Assembly (NCBI RefSeq): GCF_023701525.1
Contig: NZ_JAMQAW010000010.1
Location: 443,831 to 507,830 of the forward strand
Direction of reading: 5' to 3'
From: Streptomyces albipurpureus
GTDB taxonomy: Bacteria; Actinomycetota; Actinomycetes; Streptomycetales; Streptomycetaceae
DNA length: 64,000 bases
In this document: piece after piece, positions 1 to 8,230 of the stretch
Position numbering within the stretch: the first letter of the stretch is position 1
Layout: the number at the start of each line of letters is the position of its first letter
The notes under the pieces: model-generated
The model's database searches: none
What the model saw: only the letters and a program-made list of their open reading frames with translations
Told to the model about the DNA's origin: nothing
Made by a program: the position numbers and the translations under genes

Positions 1-1
1 T

Positions 2-505
2 ATCCGTGCCGCGGCCGAGCTGCTCGGTCGCCATATCGAGGAGATCAGCGACCGCACCGGGCAGAGCAGGGTCGATATCGTCGGGCACAGCCTGGGCGGG
101 CTGATCGCGCGCTACTACATCCAGTGCCTCGGTGGTGATCTACGGGTACGCACCCTGGTCACGCTGGGAACCCCGCACTCCGGAACCACCGTCGCCCCGC
201 TCGCCAGCGCACACCCCATCGTGCGGCAGATGCGCCCCGGCTCCTCGGTGATCGAGGAGCTCAGCCGGCCGGCACCCGGATGCCGTACCCGGTTTGTGAG
301 CTTCTGGAGCGATCTCGATCAACTGATGAGCCCGGTCGAGACGGCCCGTCTCGACCACCCCGATCTCAACGCCGAGAACGTCCAAGTCAGCGGCGTCGGC
401 CATCTCGCCCTTCCGGTCCACCCCGCAGTGGCCGCCGGCATCCGGCAAGTACTGGAGCCCGATGACTCCCTCATGGACACCTCGGGTACCGCCTCGGTCG
501 CCTAG
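2..505 (+). CDS. Lipase/esterase, alpha/beta hydrolase (3' end only)
   Basis: The reading frame is open from the window edge and ends with TAG at 503-505, so only the C-terminal 167 residues are seen. The nucleophile elbow GHSLGG appears near residue 25 of the fragment. It is followed by LVTLGTPHSGT, typical of triacylglycerol lipases and PGAP1-like lipases. A plausible catalytic Asp lies in FWSDLDQLMSP and the catalytic His in VSGVGHLALP near the end, so the visible triad looks intact. Any signal peptide would lie upstream of the window. The substrate cannot be told from the sequence. The tail after the His is short and polar. The next gene starts about 350 bases downstream on the same strand and is probably a separate unit. 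Confidence 0.85.
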   Translation: MRAAAELLGRHIEEISDRTGQSRVDIVGHSLGGLIARYYIQCLGGDLRVRTLVTLGTPHSGTTVAPLASAHPIVRQMRPGSSVIEELSRPAPGCRTRFVSFWSDLDQLMSPVETARLDHPDLNAENVQVSGVGHLALPVHPAVAAGIRQVLEPDDSLMDTSGTASVA

Positions 506-855
506 CGCCCGCTACGCCCGCGACGCGCGCGGCGGATTCCGGTGGAACCGATCACGGGCACAGCACCTACCCGAGTCCACCTCAAGACCCCCATGCCCAT
601 CGGCAATTCACCCGACGACAGCGGCATAACGGACAGCCGAACATCGAACACGTTTCGAACATAGGGCCAAGGCTGTTCCTGTACCCCTCCGAAAGACGCT
701 CGAATGCCCGTTTCCTGATTGGCTAAAACCCCAGGAAGATTGTCGCCGCCGCATACCGCCGGGTACAGTCGCGCCACTGGTTCCCCCCGCTGGGATTCCT
801 CTGCTCCATGGCCCCAGAAAAGCCAGTTCCTGCTGCCGAGGCGAGAGAGAAGTTG
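506..855. other. Intergenic region upstream of the M23 peptidase
   Basis: No coding frame with a credible start is seen. Around 645-665 there is a short dyad, TCGAA-CACGT-TTCGA, which does not fit the LexA box spacing. No ydaO-type conserved core could be recognised here, although this gene class often carries one in Streptomyces. Confidence 0.5.
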
Positions 856-2601
856 GTGAACGACCAGCACGCCCACGCCGGGCACGTCGATTACGACAAC
901 AACCCCACCGGCAGCTTTGACATCGATCCGCTCTTCGGTGCGCTCCCCGGCACGTCGGCCGGATACGAGACGAGCCACAGCGGTCACTTCGACACCAGCC
1001 AGTGGGACACGGGCTCGCACCAGAGCGCCGGCTACGAGACGTACGCCGAGCAGCAGGTCGAGCACTTCCCTCAGGCCGCCGATCCCTCTGGCCAGTACGA
1101 CACGACCGGGCAATGGGACGCCTCGGCCTGGAACCAGAGCGGACAGACTGGCCAGTTCAACACGGCGGCGGCAACCTTCGCGGCTGACTCCGGCGGGCAG
1201 TGGACAGCCCCCGGCAATGACAGCGGCGCATACGATGCGACCGCGTGGAACGTGGCCGCAGACGCCGTCCTACCGCAACAGTTCACACCGGAACATGATT
1301 TCGCCGCAACCGATTTTGGTGTGGACGTCGCGACGGGCTTCGGCTCCGAACCGCCACCAGAGCCGGCACCCGACCTCAGTACCGAATCCGCCCAGGAGTT
1401 CAGTACTGAAACGTATGAGACCGACGCGTATGAGACCGATACGTATGAAGCCGATCCGTATGGGGCTGTGGCGTACCAGACGGGCACATACGAGGCCGGA
1501 CCCTATGAGACGGGGTCCCACGAGACCGCGGCCTACGGCACCGGAACGTATGACGCTGGAACGTACGACGGAGAAGCGTTCGCCACCGGGGTGTACGAGG
1601 GACAGAGCGAGGGCGCGCTCCTCACGGAGGAACTCGACAGTACGGGTGAGCTCCTTCTCGATGTCGACCCCGACCACGAGTTCGTGCTCGACACCGACGG
1701 CCTCGATCCCGGCCTCCTTGAGGACGGATCCGCCGAGAACGACTTCACCGACGCCGCTGCCGACCACCACCTCGACGCAGAGCTCGGCCTGATCACCCCC
1801 GTCACACCGGTATCTCCCCGTCCCGTGCGTCGCGCCAACGGAAGCGGAAACCGCGGTCGACGCCGCACCCCCGCGAAGCGTTCGGCTTTCCTCACCGTCG
1901 CCGTCCCGTCCGCCTGTGTCATGGGTGTGGCGGGTATCGCCGCCGCCTCGGTCGGCAGCCTCAGCGGAGGCGACGTCAAGAAGGACGACAGCACCAAGCT
2001 CGCCGCCGCGGACGTGGCCACGACGGCCGCCAAGACGGCCGCGGCCAACAACAAGATGGACACTCAACTCGCCGCGCTCCACGCCGAAGCCCGTGACTTC
2101 GGCGACCGCGCCTCCCGCACTCAGGAACGTATCGACCTGAAGGCCCGTCAGGCGGCGGACCGCAAGAAGCGCGAGGACGAGGCCAAGCGGCGCGAGGCAC
2201 TGCGCCCCAAGTTCTCCCTCCCGGTGCGGCAGCCCGGCATCAGCGCCTACTACGGCCAGTCCGGCGTCAACTGGGTCTCGCTGCACACCGGCATTGACTT
2301 CCCGGTCGGCTACGGCACAGAGGTGCTCGCCGCAACCGACGGCACCGTACGCACCCAGACCCACTCCGCCTACGGCAACATGGTCATCCTGACCGCTCCC
2401 GATGGAACCGAGACCTGGTACTGCCACCTGAGCAGCGCCAGGATTCGCTCGGGCACGGTGAAGGCCGGCGATGTGATCGGTTACGCGGGTGACTCGGGGA
2501 ACTCGATCGGACCGCACCTCCACTTCGAGGTCAGGCCCGGTGGCGGGGCCGCGATCAACCCCTTGACCTGGCTCCAGAGCCACGGCCTCAATCCAGCGTA
2601 G
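856..2601 (+). CDS. Membrane-anchored M23 family peptidase (LytM/peptidoglycan endopeptidase)
   Basis: Predicted zinc endopeptidase acting on peptidoglycan cross-links outside the membrane. The C-terminal domain carries the M23 motifs: HTGIDF gives His477 and Asp481, and HLHFE gives His554/His556. A membrane segment (about residues 344-368, FLTVAVPSACVMGVAGI) follows a long acidic cytoplasmic N-terminus. After it comes an Ala/Lys/Arg-rich coiled-coil-like linker (about 385-450). The N-terminus is a disordered Tyr/Thr/Gly/Asp-rich region with tandem repeats of the type YETD/YEAD/YETG. I chose GTG 856 (MNDQHAHAGH) because a purine-rich AGAGAGAAG lies just upstream; ATG 808 in the same frame would add 16 residues. 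The N-terminal repeat region is the unusual part. No pathway partner is encoded next to it; pcrA is convergent. Confidence 0.85.
   Translation: MNDQHAHAGHVDYDNNPTGSFDIDPLFGALPGTSAGYETSHSGHFDTSQWDTGSHQSAGYETYAEQQVEHFPQAADPSGQYDTTGQWDASAWNQSGQTGQFNTAAATFAADSGGQWTAPGNDSGAYDATAWNVAADAVLPQQFTPEHDFAATDFGVDVATGFGSEPPPEPAPDLSTESAQEFSTETYETDAYETDTYEADPYGAVAYQTGTYEAGPYETGSHETAAYGTGTYDAGTYDGEAFATGVYEGQSEGALLTEELDSTGELLLDVDPDHEFVLDTDGLDPGLLEDGSAENDFTDAAADHHLDAELGLITPVTPVSPRPVRRANGSGNRGRRRTPAKRSAFLTVAVPSACVMGVAGIAAASVGSLSGGDVKKDDSTKLAAADVATTAAKTAAANNKMDTQLAALHAEARDFGDRASRTQERIDLKARQAADRKKREDEAKRREALRPKFSLPVRQPGISAYYGQSGVNWVSLHTGIDFPVGYGTEVLAATDGTVRTQTHSAYGNMVILTAPDGTETWYCHLSSARIRSGTVKAGDVIGYAGDSGNSIGPHLHFEVRPGGGAAINPLTWLQSHGLNPA
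1411..1575 (+). repeat. Degenerate 15-nt tandem repeats inside the M23 gene
   Basis: Units close to GTATGAGACCGACAC recur with drift and encode YETDT/YEADP/YETGS-like pentapeptides. They lie in the region predicted to be cytoplasmic and disordered, so copy number may vary between strains. Confidence 0.7.
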
Positions 2602-3035
2602 ACATCATCGGCCGGTACCCGATTCCCGTCGTCATCCGGACACAGAAGTGACGGCTTGCCAGGAAGGCCCGTGAGCCTGAGCAAGCGTCACTGCCCTGGA
2701 GACCCCGCTCGTACGAGAGAACAGTGCGGTCGCTCAGCCACCGCCCGAGGGACGATCGAGCGCCGGGCATCGAGCGCTGGACATCGCCCGGTGGACCATC
2801 AAGCGTCGGACGGTCGAGCGTCGAGCCCGACCGGGCAGAGCGCCAACGCCCGCCACCCGGACCTGGCACCGCTCCTTCCCAGCGCCTCCAGCAAACGGGA
2901 CACGGCACTCCGCGAACGCCAATGGCAACCCGCTGTCCGGAGCGGGCAGCCCTGAAGGCTGGGGCAGACCACACCGGCCAGCCCCCGGGTGGACATCAGA
3001 CCCGGCGGGGCTGGCAATCCGCTCCTGGCCCTACC
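2602..3035. other. Gene-free stretch between convergent M23 peptidase and pcrA
   Basis: No supported gene. The segment 2750-2840 contains drifting short repeats of ATCGAGCG/GTCGAGCG. The open frames here are Arg/Ser-rich and lack ribosome binding sites. I see no long perfect terminator hairpin. Confidence 0.5.
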
Positions 3036-5498
3036 TCACAGCTTCTCGACCGGCGCGTACCTCAGCAGCAGCCGCTTGGGCTTCTCGTCCCCGAAGTCGA
3101 TCGTCGCCTGTGCGTCGGCGCCCACGCCCTTGACCTCGACCACCGTGCCCAGGCCGAACTGGTCATGAGTGACCCGGTCGCCGATCGTCAGCGAGATCAC
3201 GGGCTTCTCGGCCGCACCACGCCGGGTCGCGAATCCTGCGGCCGCCGTCCGCCCACGCGACGATGAAGCCGACGACAGCCGGGAGCCCAAACCGGACACG
3301 GGACCCGCGGGCGCGGCCATCGGACCTGTCCGCTTCCACTCCAGGTACTGGACGGGGATCTCTTCCAGGAACCGCGACGGCGGATTGTAGGCGGGCTGAC
3401 CCCATGCGCTCCGCATCGAGGACCGGGTGAGATAGAGCCGTTCCCGGGCGCGGGTGATGCCGACATACGCCAGCCTGCGCTCCTCCTCCAACTCCTTCGT
3501 CTGGCCGAGGGCGCGCATATGCGGGAAGACCCCGTCTTCCATGCCGGTCAGGAACACCACCGGAAACTCAAGCCCCTTGGCGGTGTGCAAGGTCATCAGG
3601 GTGATGACTCCGGAGCCGTCTTCGTCCTCATCCGGGATCTGGTCCGAATCGGCGACCAAAGCGACCTGCTCCAGGAACTCCGCGAGGGTGCCCGCGCCCT
3701 GGTCCTCGGAGCGGGCCTGCTCGAACTCCAGCGCGACGGCCGCCAGTTCCTGAAGGTTCTCGATCCGAGTCTCGTCCTGCGGGTCGGTCGAAGCCTGGAG
3801 CTCTGCCAGATAGCCCGTCCGCTCCAGCACCGCTTCCAGCACGACCGCGGGCCCCGCGCCCGAGTCGACGATCGTCCGCAACTCCTCCATCAGCGCGTTG
3901 AACCGCTTGACGGCATTGGCCGAACGGGCCGCCATTCCATATGCCTCGTCCACCCGCCGCAGTGCCTGCGGGAAGGTGATCTTCTCCCGTAGCGCCAGGG
4001 CGTCCATCATCGCCTCGGCACGGTCACCGATACCGCGCTTGGGGACATTGAGGATGCGGCGCAGCGGAACACTGTCTTCGGGGTTGGCCAGGACCCGCAG
4101 ATACGCCAGGACGTCCCGGACCTCCTTGCGCTCGTAGAAGCGCACTCCGCCGACGACCTTGTACGGCAGTCCGACCCGGATGAAGATCTCTTCGAAGACA
4201 CGGGACTGGGCGTTCGTCCGGTAGAAGATGGCGACATCGCCCGCCTTGGCGTCCCCGGCGTCCGTCAGGCGGTCGATCTCATCCGCGACGAACTGCGCCT
4301 CATCGTGCTCGGTGTCGGCGACATAGCCGGTGATCTGCGCACCCGCCCCGGCGTTCGTCCAGAGGTTCTTGGGACGACGGCTCTCATTGCGCTCGATGAC
4401 CGCATTGGCCGCGGAGAGGATGGTCTGGGTGGAGCGGTAGTTCTGCTCCAGCAAGATCGTCGTCGCGTCCGGGTAATCCTCCTCGAACCGGAGGATGTTG
4501 CGGATCGTCGCACCGCGGAAGGCGTAGATCGACTGGTCGGCGTCGCCGACGACACAGAGCTCTGCGGCCGGTAGGTCCTCATAGCCCGAGCCCACGAGCT
4601 CCCGCACCAGCGTGTACTGGGCGTGGTTGGTGTCCTGGTACTCATCGACCAGGACATGGCGAAAGCGCCGCCGATAGTGCTCGGCCACATCCGGAAACGC
4701 CTGGAGCAGATGGACGGTGGTCATGATGATGTCGTCGAAGTCCAGGGCGTTGGCCTCGCGCAGCCGCGCCTGGTACATCCGATACGCCTCGGCGAGCGTC
4801 TTCTCGAACTGGTCCGCCGCCTGGTCGGCGAAGGACTCCTCGTCGATCAGCTCGTTCTTCAGGTTCGAGACCTTGGCGCTGAACGACTTCGGCGGGAACT
4901 TCTTCGGATCGACGTCGAGATCGCGGCAGACCAGGGCCATCAGTCGCTTGGAGTCCGCCGCGTCATAGATCGAGAACGACGAGGTGAAGCCGAGCTTCTT
5001 GGACTCCCGGCGCAGGATGCGCACACAGGCGCTGTGGAAGGTGGACACCCACATCGCACTCGCCCGCGGGCCGACGAGCTGTTCGACGCGCTCCTTCATC
5101 TCACCGGCGGCCTTGTTGGTGAAGGTGATCGCCAGTATCTGCCCGGGGTGGACGGCCCGGGTCGCCAGCAGATGCGCGATCCGGTGGGTCAGCACCCGGG
5201 TCTTGCCCGAGCCGGCTCCGGCGACGATGAGCAGCGGAGAGCCCGTGTGCACGACGGCGGCCCGCTGCTGGTCGTTCAGCCCGTCCAGGAGGGCGTCGGG
5301 GTCCACGACGGTGCGGGGCGCACCATCGCGGTGGTACGCGTCCCGAGCCGGGGGCACATCAAACGCGCCCTGGAAGAGGTCGTCCGGGATCGTCTCCCGG
5401 GCCTGGCCCTCGGGACCCTCATGGTCCTCGGGCGGCGGGGGCTCCTCCGAGGAGTGCTGGAGGTTCGCCAGGAAGTGTTCGTCAAAGAGGCTGCTCAT
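3036..5498 (-). CDS. pcrA: ATP-dependent DNA helicase PcrA/UvrD
   Basis: Superfamily 1A 3'-5' DNA helicase of repair and replication-restart pathways, 820 residues. Helicase motif I (GAGSGKT) is at residues 94-100, preceded by the Q motif LNDQQRAAV. Later motifs are clear: TFTNKAA (Ia), VDEYQDTN (II), VVGDADQSIYAFRGA (III), EQNYRST (IV), MTLHTAKGLEFPVVFL (V) and EEERRLAYVGITRA (VI). The C-terminus has the Tudor-like tail of PcrA (GDRVTHDQFGLGTVV), which in the family contacts RNA polymerase. Start ATG 5498 (MSSLFDEHF) follows a modest GTAGAG. The Pro/Glu-rich N-terminal extension of about 70 residues is typical for Streptomyces. It is monocistronic and convergent with the M23 gene. Confidence 0.97.
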   Translation of the reverse strand: MSSLFDEHFLANLQHSSEEPPPPEDHEGPEGQARETIPDDLFQGAFDVPPARDAYHRDGAPRTVVDPDALLDGLNDQQRAAVVHTGSPLLIVAGAGSGKTRVLTHRIAHLLATRAVHPGQILAITFTNKAAGEMKERVEQLVGPRASAMWVSTFHSACVRILRRESKKLGFTSSFSIYDAADSKRLMALVCRDLDVDPKKFPPKSFSAKVSNLKNELIDEESFADQAADQFEKTLAEAYRMYQARLREANALDFDDIIMTTVHLLQAFPDVAEHYRRRFRHVLVDEYQDTNHAQYTLVRELVGSGYEDLPAAELCVVGDADQSIYAFRGATIRNILRFEEDYPDATTILLEQNYRSTQTILSAANAVIERNESRRPKNLWTNAGAGAQITGYVADTEHDEAQFVADEIDRLTDAGDAKAGDVAIFYRTNAQSRVFEEIFIRVGLPYKVVGGVRFYERKEVRDVLAYLRVLANPEDSVPLRRILNVPKRGIGDRAEAMMDALALREKITFPQALRRVDEAYGMAARSANAVKRFNALMEELRTIVDSGAGPAVVLEAVLERTGYLAELQASTDPQDETRIENLQELAAVALEFEQARSEDQGAGTLAEFLEQVALVADSDQIPDEDEDGSGVITLMTLHTAKGLEFPVVFLTGMEDGVFPHMRALGQTKELEEERRLAYVGITRARERLYLTRSSMRSAWGQPAYNPPSRFLEEIPVQYLEWKRTGPMAAPAGPVSGLGSRLSSASSSRGRTAAAGFATRRGAAEKPVISLTIGDRVTHDQFGLGTVVEVKGVGADAQATIDFGDEKPKRLLLRYAPVEKL

Positions 5499-5957
5499 CG
5501 CTCTACGAGTCTAGGCCGCCCCACTGACAGCCCGCCGCCGCATTGCCGGACCGCGCTGAAAGGCGGCCCGACCCATCGCGAATCCATGGCTCAGATGCTC
5601 GGGGACCGCCCCCGGCTCACCAGGGGCAGCGGCCAGACGGGAGGCCGTCAGCTGGGGCCAGCGGCACCAGCCAGGACCGCCTTCCGGTCAAGCCATGCCC
5701 CGGAGACCGGCCCGATGCCCCGAAAACCGGACCGATGGGGTAACTCCGCGTAACCAGGCGGGCGGGCATGACCAGGCGGACATAAGCAAGCGAATGTGCC
5801 AGGGCGGATGCGACCAGGCGCGGGAAAACGCTTTGGCAGGCCCGGGGCAGGCGGGTACCGTCATCGGCGTATCTGCTGTCGTCGTGAGGAGAGGCCGTTG
5901 CTCCGCTGAGGTTCGAGATGCCGTGCCCCCGCTCTCTGACGAGTGGTGTGCGCGCAT
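5499..5957. other. Intergenic region between divergent pcrA and ABC-F leader
   Basis: No protein gene is supported. It should hold the pcrA promoter (leftward) and the promoter of the ABC-F leader (rightward). Local base composition is like the rest of the chromosome. Confidence 0.5.
5832..5861 (+). promoter_or_regulatory. Candidate sigma-70-type promoter for the ABC-F transcript
   Basis: TTTGGC (5832-5837) and TACCGT (5856-5861) are 18 bases apart. They would start a transcript with about 230 bases of leader before the ABC-F start codon. This is a pattern match only. Confidence 0.3.
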
Positions 5958-6023
5958 ATGACCTCAGAAGTGGGCTGCCTCAGAGCCGACGCTCCCTCGT
6001 TCGGCGACTTCCTCCTTCTCTGA
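5958..6023 (+). CDS. Possible 21-residue leader peptide upstream of ABC-F
   Basis: ATG 5958 opens a 21-codon frame (MTSEVGCLRADAPSFGDFLLL) ending with TGA at 6021-6023. It lies 79 bases before the ABC-F start and just ahead of alternative stem-loops. ABC-F antibiotic-resistance genes in Streptomyces and Firmicutes are often controlled by ribosome-stalling leader ORFs. No strong ribosome binding site precedes this ATG. Another short frame, GTG 5884 to TGA 5961, overlaps it, so the identity of the leader ORF is uncertain. Confidence 0.35.
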   Translation: MTSEVGCLRADAPSFGDFLLL

Positions 6024-6029
6024 TCTTCC

Positions 6030-6081
6030 CTGTGCCGTGGTCAGCGGCGTACGGCATCTCCGCGTGCAGTCCTGTCGGCAC
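6030..6081 (+). promoter_or_regulatory. Alternative hairpins in the ABC-F leader
   Basis: The element GTGCCG near 6031 can pair locally within TGCCGT...ACGGCA. Alternatively it can pair with CGGCAC near 6076. Mutually exclusive pairing of one arm with two partners, just after a short ORF and before the start codon, is the usual architecture of an attenuator. Not tested by folding. Confidence 0.35.
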
Positions 6082-6102
6082 ATCGAAGTCGGAGATCCGT
6101 CT

Positions 6103-7731
6103 ATGTCTCATTCCCCTGCTGCGTCTGTGGTCTGTTCCCACCTCTCGTTTACCTGGCCCGAAGGCACCGACGTGCTGAAGGACATCTCATGCGCCCTCGG
6201 CTCGGGTCGTACCGGGCTGATCGGCGACAACGGCAGCGGTAAGACCACACTGCTCCGGCTGATCGCCGGGGTGATCGCGCCCACCAGCGGAACCGTCCAG
6301 GTCGGTGGCGAGCTCGGCTACCTCCCCCAGGACCTCACGCTGGCCACCGGACACCGGGTGGAGGAGGTCTTGGACATCGCCCGCACCCGCGCTGCTCTGC
6401 ATGCCATCGAGGCCGGTGACGCCAGCGCGGAGCACTTCGACGCCATCGGTGACGACTGGGACATCGAGGAACGCACCCTCGCCACCCTGGACCAGCTCGG
6501 TTTGGGCCACATCGGGCTGGACCGCACGGTGGGCGAGGTCTCCGGCGGTGAAGCGGTGCTGCTGCGGCTGGCCGCGCTGCTGCTGGCCCGCCCCGATGTG
6601 CTGCTGCTGGACGAACCGACCAACAACCTCGACCACTCGGCCCGCCAACGTCTGTACGGGGCGCTCGCCGGCTACTCGGGGGCCGTGGTCATCGTCAGCC
6701 ATGATCGACACCTACTGGAGCAGGTGGATCAGATCGCCGAGCTGCGGAGCTCGGCGGTGCGTACGTTCACGGGCCCGCTCAGCACCTATCAGGACGCCAT
6801 CGCCATCGAGCAGGAGGCCGCCACCCGTATGGTCACCGCGGCCGAGGCGCGGGTGACCCGGGAGAAGCGGGAGCTGGATCAGTCCCATAGCCGTCAGGCG
6901 CGCAGCGTCCGCTACGGAAGGAAGATGTACGCCGACAACCGGCTGGACAAACCCACGATGCAGGCCAAGAAGCGGTCCGCCCAGGTGTCCGCGGGCAAGG
7001 AGCGCGGTATGCACGAACAGCGGCTGAGCACGGCGCGCGAGCGACTGGAGCAGGCCGAAGCCCAGGTGCGCGAGGACGTGACCATCCGCCTGGACCTACC
7101 TGCCACATCCCTCCCTGCGGGCCGGGGTGTGCTCAGCCTGAACCAGGTGCGGCTGCGCTCCGGCGCCTGGCTCGGCTCACTCGATGTCCACGGCCCGCAG
7201 CGCATCGCCCTGCTGGGTGGCAACGGAGTGGGCAAGACCACCCTGCTGCGCACCCTCTGCGGCCAGCTCGCCCCGACCGAAGGCCTGGTGTCGGTCCAGG
7301 TGCCGCTGCGCTGTCTGCCGCAGCGGTTGGACGTCCTCGACGATGGGCTCACGATCGTCCAGAACGTCACCCGGCTGGCTCCACGGGCCACCGGCAACCA
7401 GATCCGCGCCCAACTGGCCCGTTTCCTCTTCCGGGGCGGCCGGGCCGAGCAGCGGGTGAGCACCCTCTCCGGAGGGGAGCGTCTACGTGCCACGCTGGCC
7501 GCGCTGTTGCTGGCCGAACCCGCCCCGCAACTGCTGCTGCTGGACGAGCCCACCAACAACCTCGATCTGGCCAGCGTTGATCAACTCACCCAGGCACTGG
7601 CCGCTTACCGAGGTGCACTTGTCGTTGCCAGCCATGATCGGCCGTTCCTCCGTGCGGCCGGGATCACCCGTTGGCTCAGTCTGGACGGCGGGGGGCTGAC
7701 CGAGGTGGAGCGCGAGGAGCTGCACCGGTAG
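6103..7731 (+). CDS. ABC-F family ATPase (ribosome protection type)
   Basis: Soluble protein of 542 residues with two ABC domains and no membrane segments, as in ABC-F translation or antibiotic-resistance factors. Domain 1 has Walker A GDNGSGKTT, signature VSGGE and Walker B LLLDEPTNNLD. Domain 2 has GGNGVGKTT, LSGGE and LLLDEPTNNLD. Between them lies a charged linker rich in Arg, Lys, Glu and Gln (about residues 245-340), the region that in ABC-F proteins reaches the ribosomal peptidyl-transferase centre. Start ATG 6103 is chosen because GGAG lies 8 bases upstream; an in-frame extension to 6037 has no such site. The leader upstream looks regulatory. The likely role is protection from a ribosome-targeting antibiotic or a housekeeping translation role; the sequence alone does not decide. 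Confidence 0.9.
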   Translation: MSHSPAASVVCSHLSFTWPEGTDVLKDISCALGSGRTGLIGDNGSGKTTLLRLIAGVIAPTSGTVQVGGELGYLPQDLTLATGHRVEEVLDIARTRAALHAIEAGDASAEHFDAIGDDWDIEERTLATLDQLGLGHIGLDRTVGEVSGGEAVLLRLAALLLARPDVLLLDEPTNNLDHSARQRLYGALAGYSGAVVIVSHDRHLLEQVDQIAELRSSAVRTFTGPLSTYQDAIAIEQEAATRMVTAAEARVTREKRELDQSHSRQARSVRYGRKMYADNRLDKPTMQAKKRSAQVSAGKERGMHEQRLSTARERLEQAEAQVREDVTIRLDLPATSLPAGRGVLSLNQVRLRSGAWLGSLDVHGPQRIALLGGNGVGKTTLLRTLCGQLAPTEGLVSVQVPLRCLPQRLDVLDDGLTIVQNVTRLAPRATGNQIRAQLARFLFRGGRAEQRVSTLSGGERLRATLAALLLAEPAPQLLLLDEPTNNLDLASVDQLTQALAAYRGALVVASHDRPFLRAAGITRWLSLDGGGLTEVEREELHR

Positions 7732-7756
7732 GGCCGGGGGCGGTGGCATTCGTACG

Positions 7757-7786
7757 GGCGGGGGCCATGGATTGATGGCCCCCGCC
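7757..7786 (+). terminator. Intrinsic terminator after ABC-F
   Basis: Perfect 12-bp stem GGCGGGGGCCAT/ATGGCCCCCGCC with a 6-base loop, 26 bases after the ABC-F stop codon. No U tract follows, as is common in Streptomyces. Confidence 0.8.
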
Positions 7787-8070
7787 ACCCTGCGGAATCA
7801 GCTGCGGTGGCTTGGTTTCATTGCACCTGATCCCGCTGCACCTGGCTGAGTGCGCAATTTCGCCCACGATCGATCACCCTTCGCACCCACCCGGACGCGA
7901 AAGGTGAATTTCTGGGCCCCGATGCCCGCCGATTGCAAAGGTCACGAAAATGTATCGGACAAAACGAACACCAATCTTCACAGCAGCCTCACGTGTTGGC
8001 TAGCGTGCTGGTTCAAGCAGCCCGTACTCCTGTGGCGATCCACGTCCATCGGGCCGCCCACGCCTCATTC
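7787..8070. other. Leader/promoter region upstream of the riboswitch
   Basis: No coding gene is supported. This stretch is somewhat AT-richer around 7840-7990 and probably holds the promoter of the riboswitch-NlpC/P60 transcript. I cannot assign -35 and -10 boxes with confidence. Confidence 0.45.
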
Positions 8071-8217
8071 GGTCTCCGCCCCCATGGGAGACCGGAACTG
8101 GGGGACCACCAGGTACCACCAGGGTGAATCGGACCCGAATGTGCGCCGGTCCGTAGGGCTCTTCCGTTCCGCCCGAACCCGACGGCCCACCCGGTAGGCG
8201 GACAACGGAAGAAGGAG
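8071..8217 (+). ncRNA. c-di-AMP riboswitch (ydaO-yuaA type), partly diverged
   Basis: Hallmarks of the ydaO class are in the right order: GGAACTGGGGGACCA, CAGGGTGAATCGG, a TAGGGC segment, TTCCGTTCCGCCCGAACCCG and ACCCGGTAGGCGG, ending in a purine-rich ribosome binding site. A 7-bp hairpin GGTCTCC/GGAGACC opens it. In Streptomyces these elements precede secreted cell-wall hydrolases and resuscitation factors and switch them off when c-di-AMP is high. The core usually written as CAGCUAACC reads CGGCCCACC here, which changes three normally conserved bases. The 5' boundary is approximate. Confidence 0.85.
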
Positions 8218-8230
8218 ATGCCGGCCCTTG

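Noticed and set aside
640..668. Possible LexA (SOS) box TCGAACACGTTTCGA
   Set aside because: The half-sites are one base too close for the CGAAC-N4-GTTCG pattern.
1270..2583. 437-codon minus-strand frame over the M23 gene
   Set aside because: Shadow of the M23 coding frame, whose HxxxD and HxH motifs are unmistakable on the plus strand.
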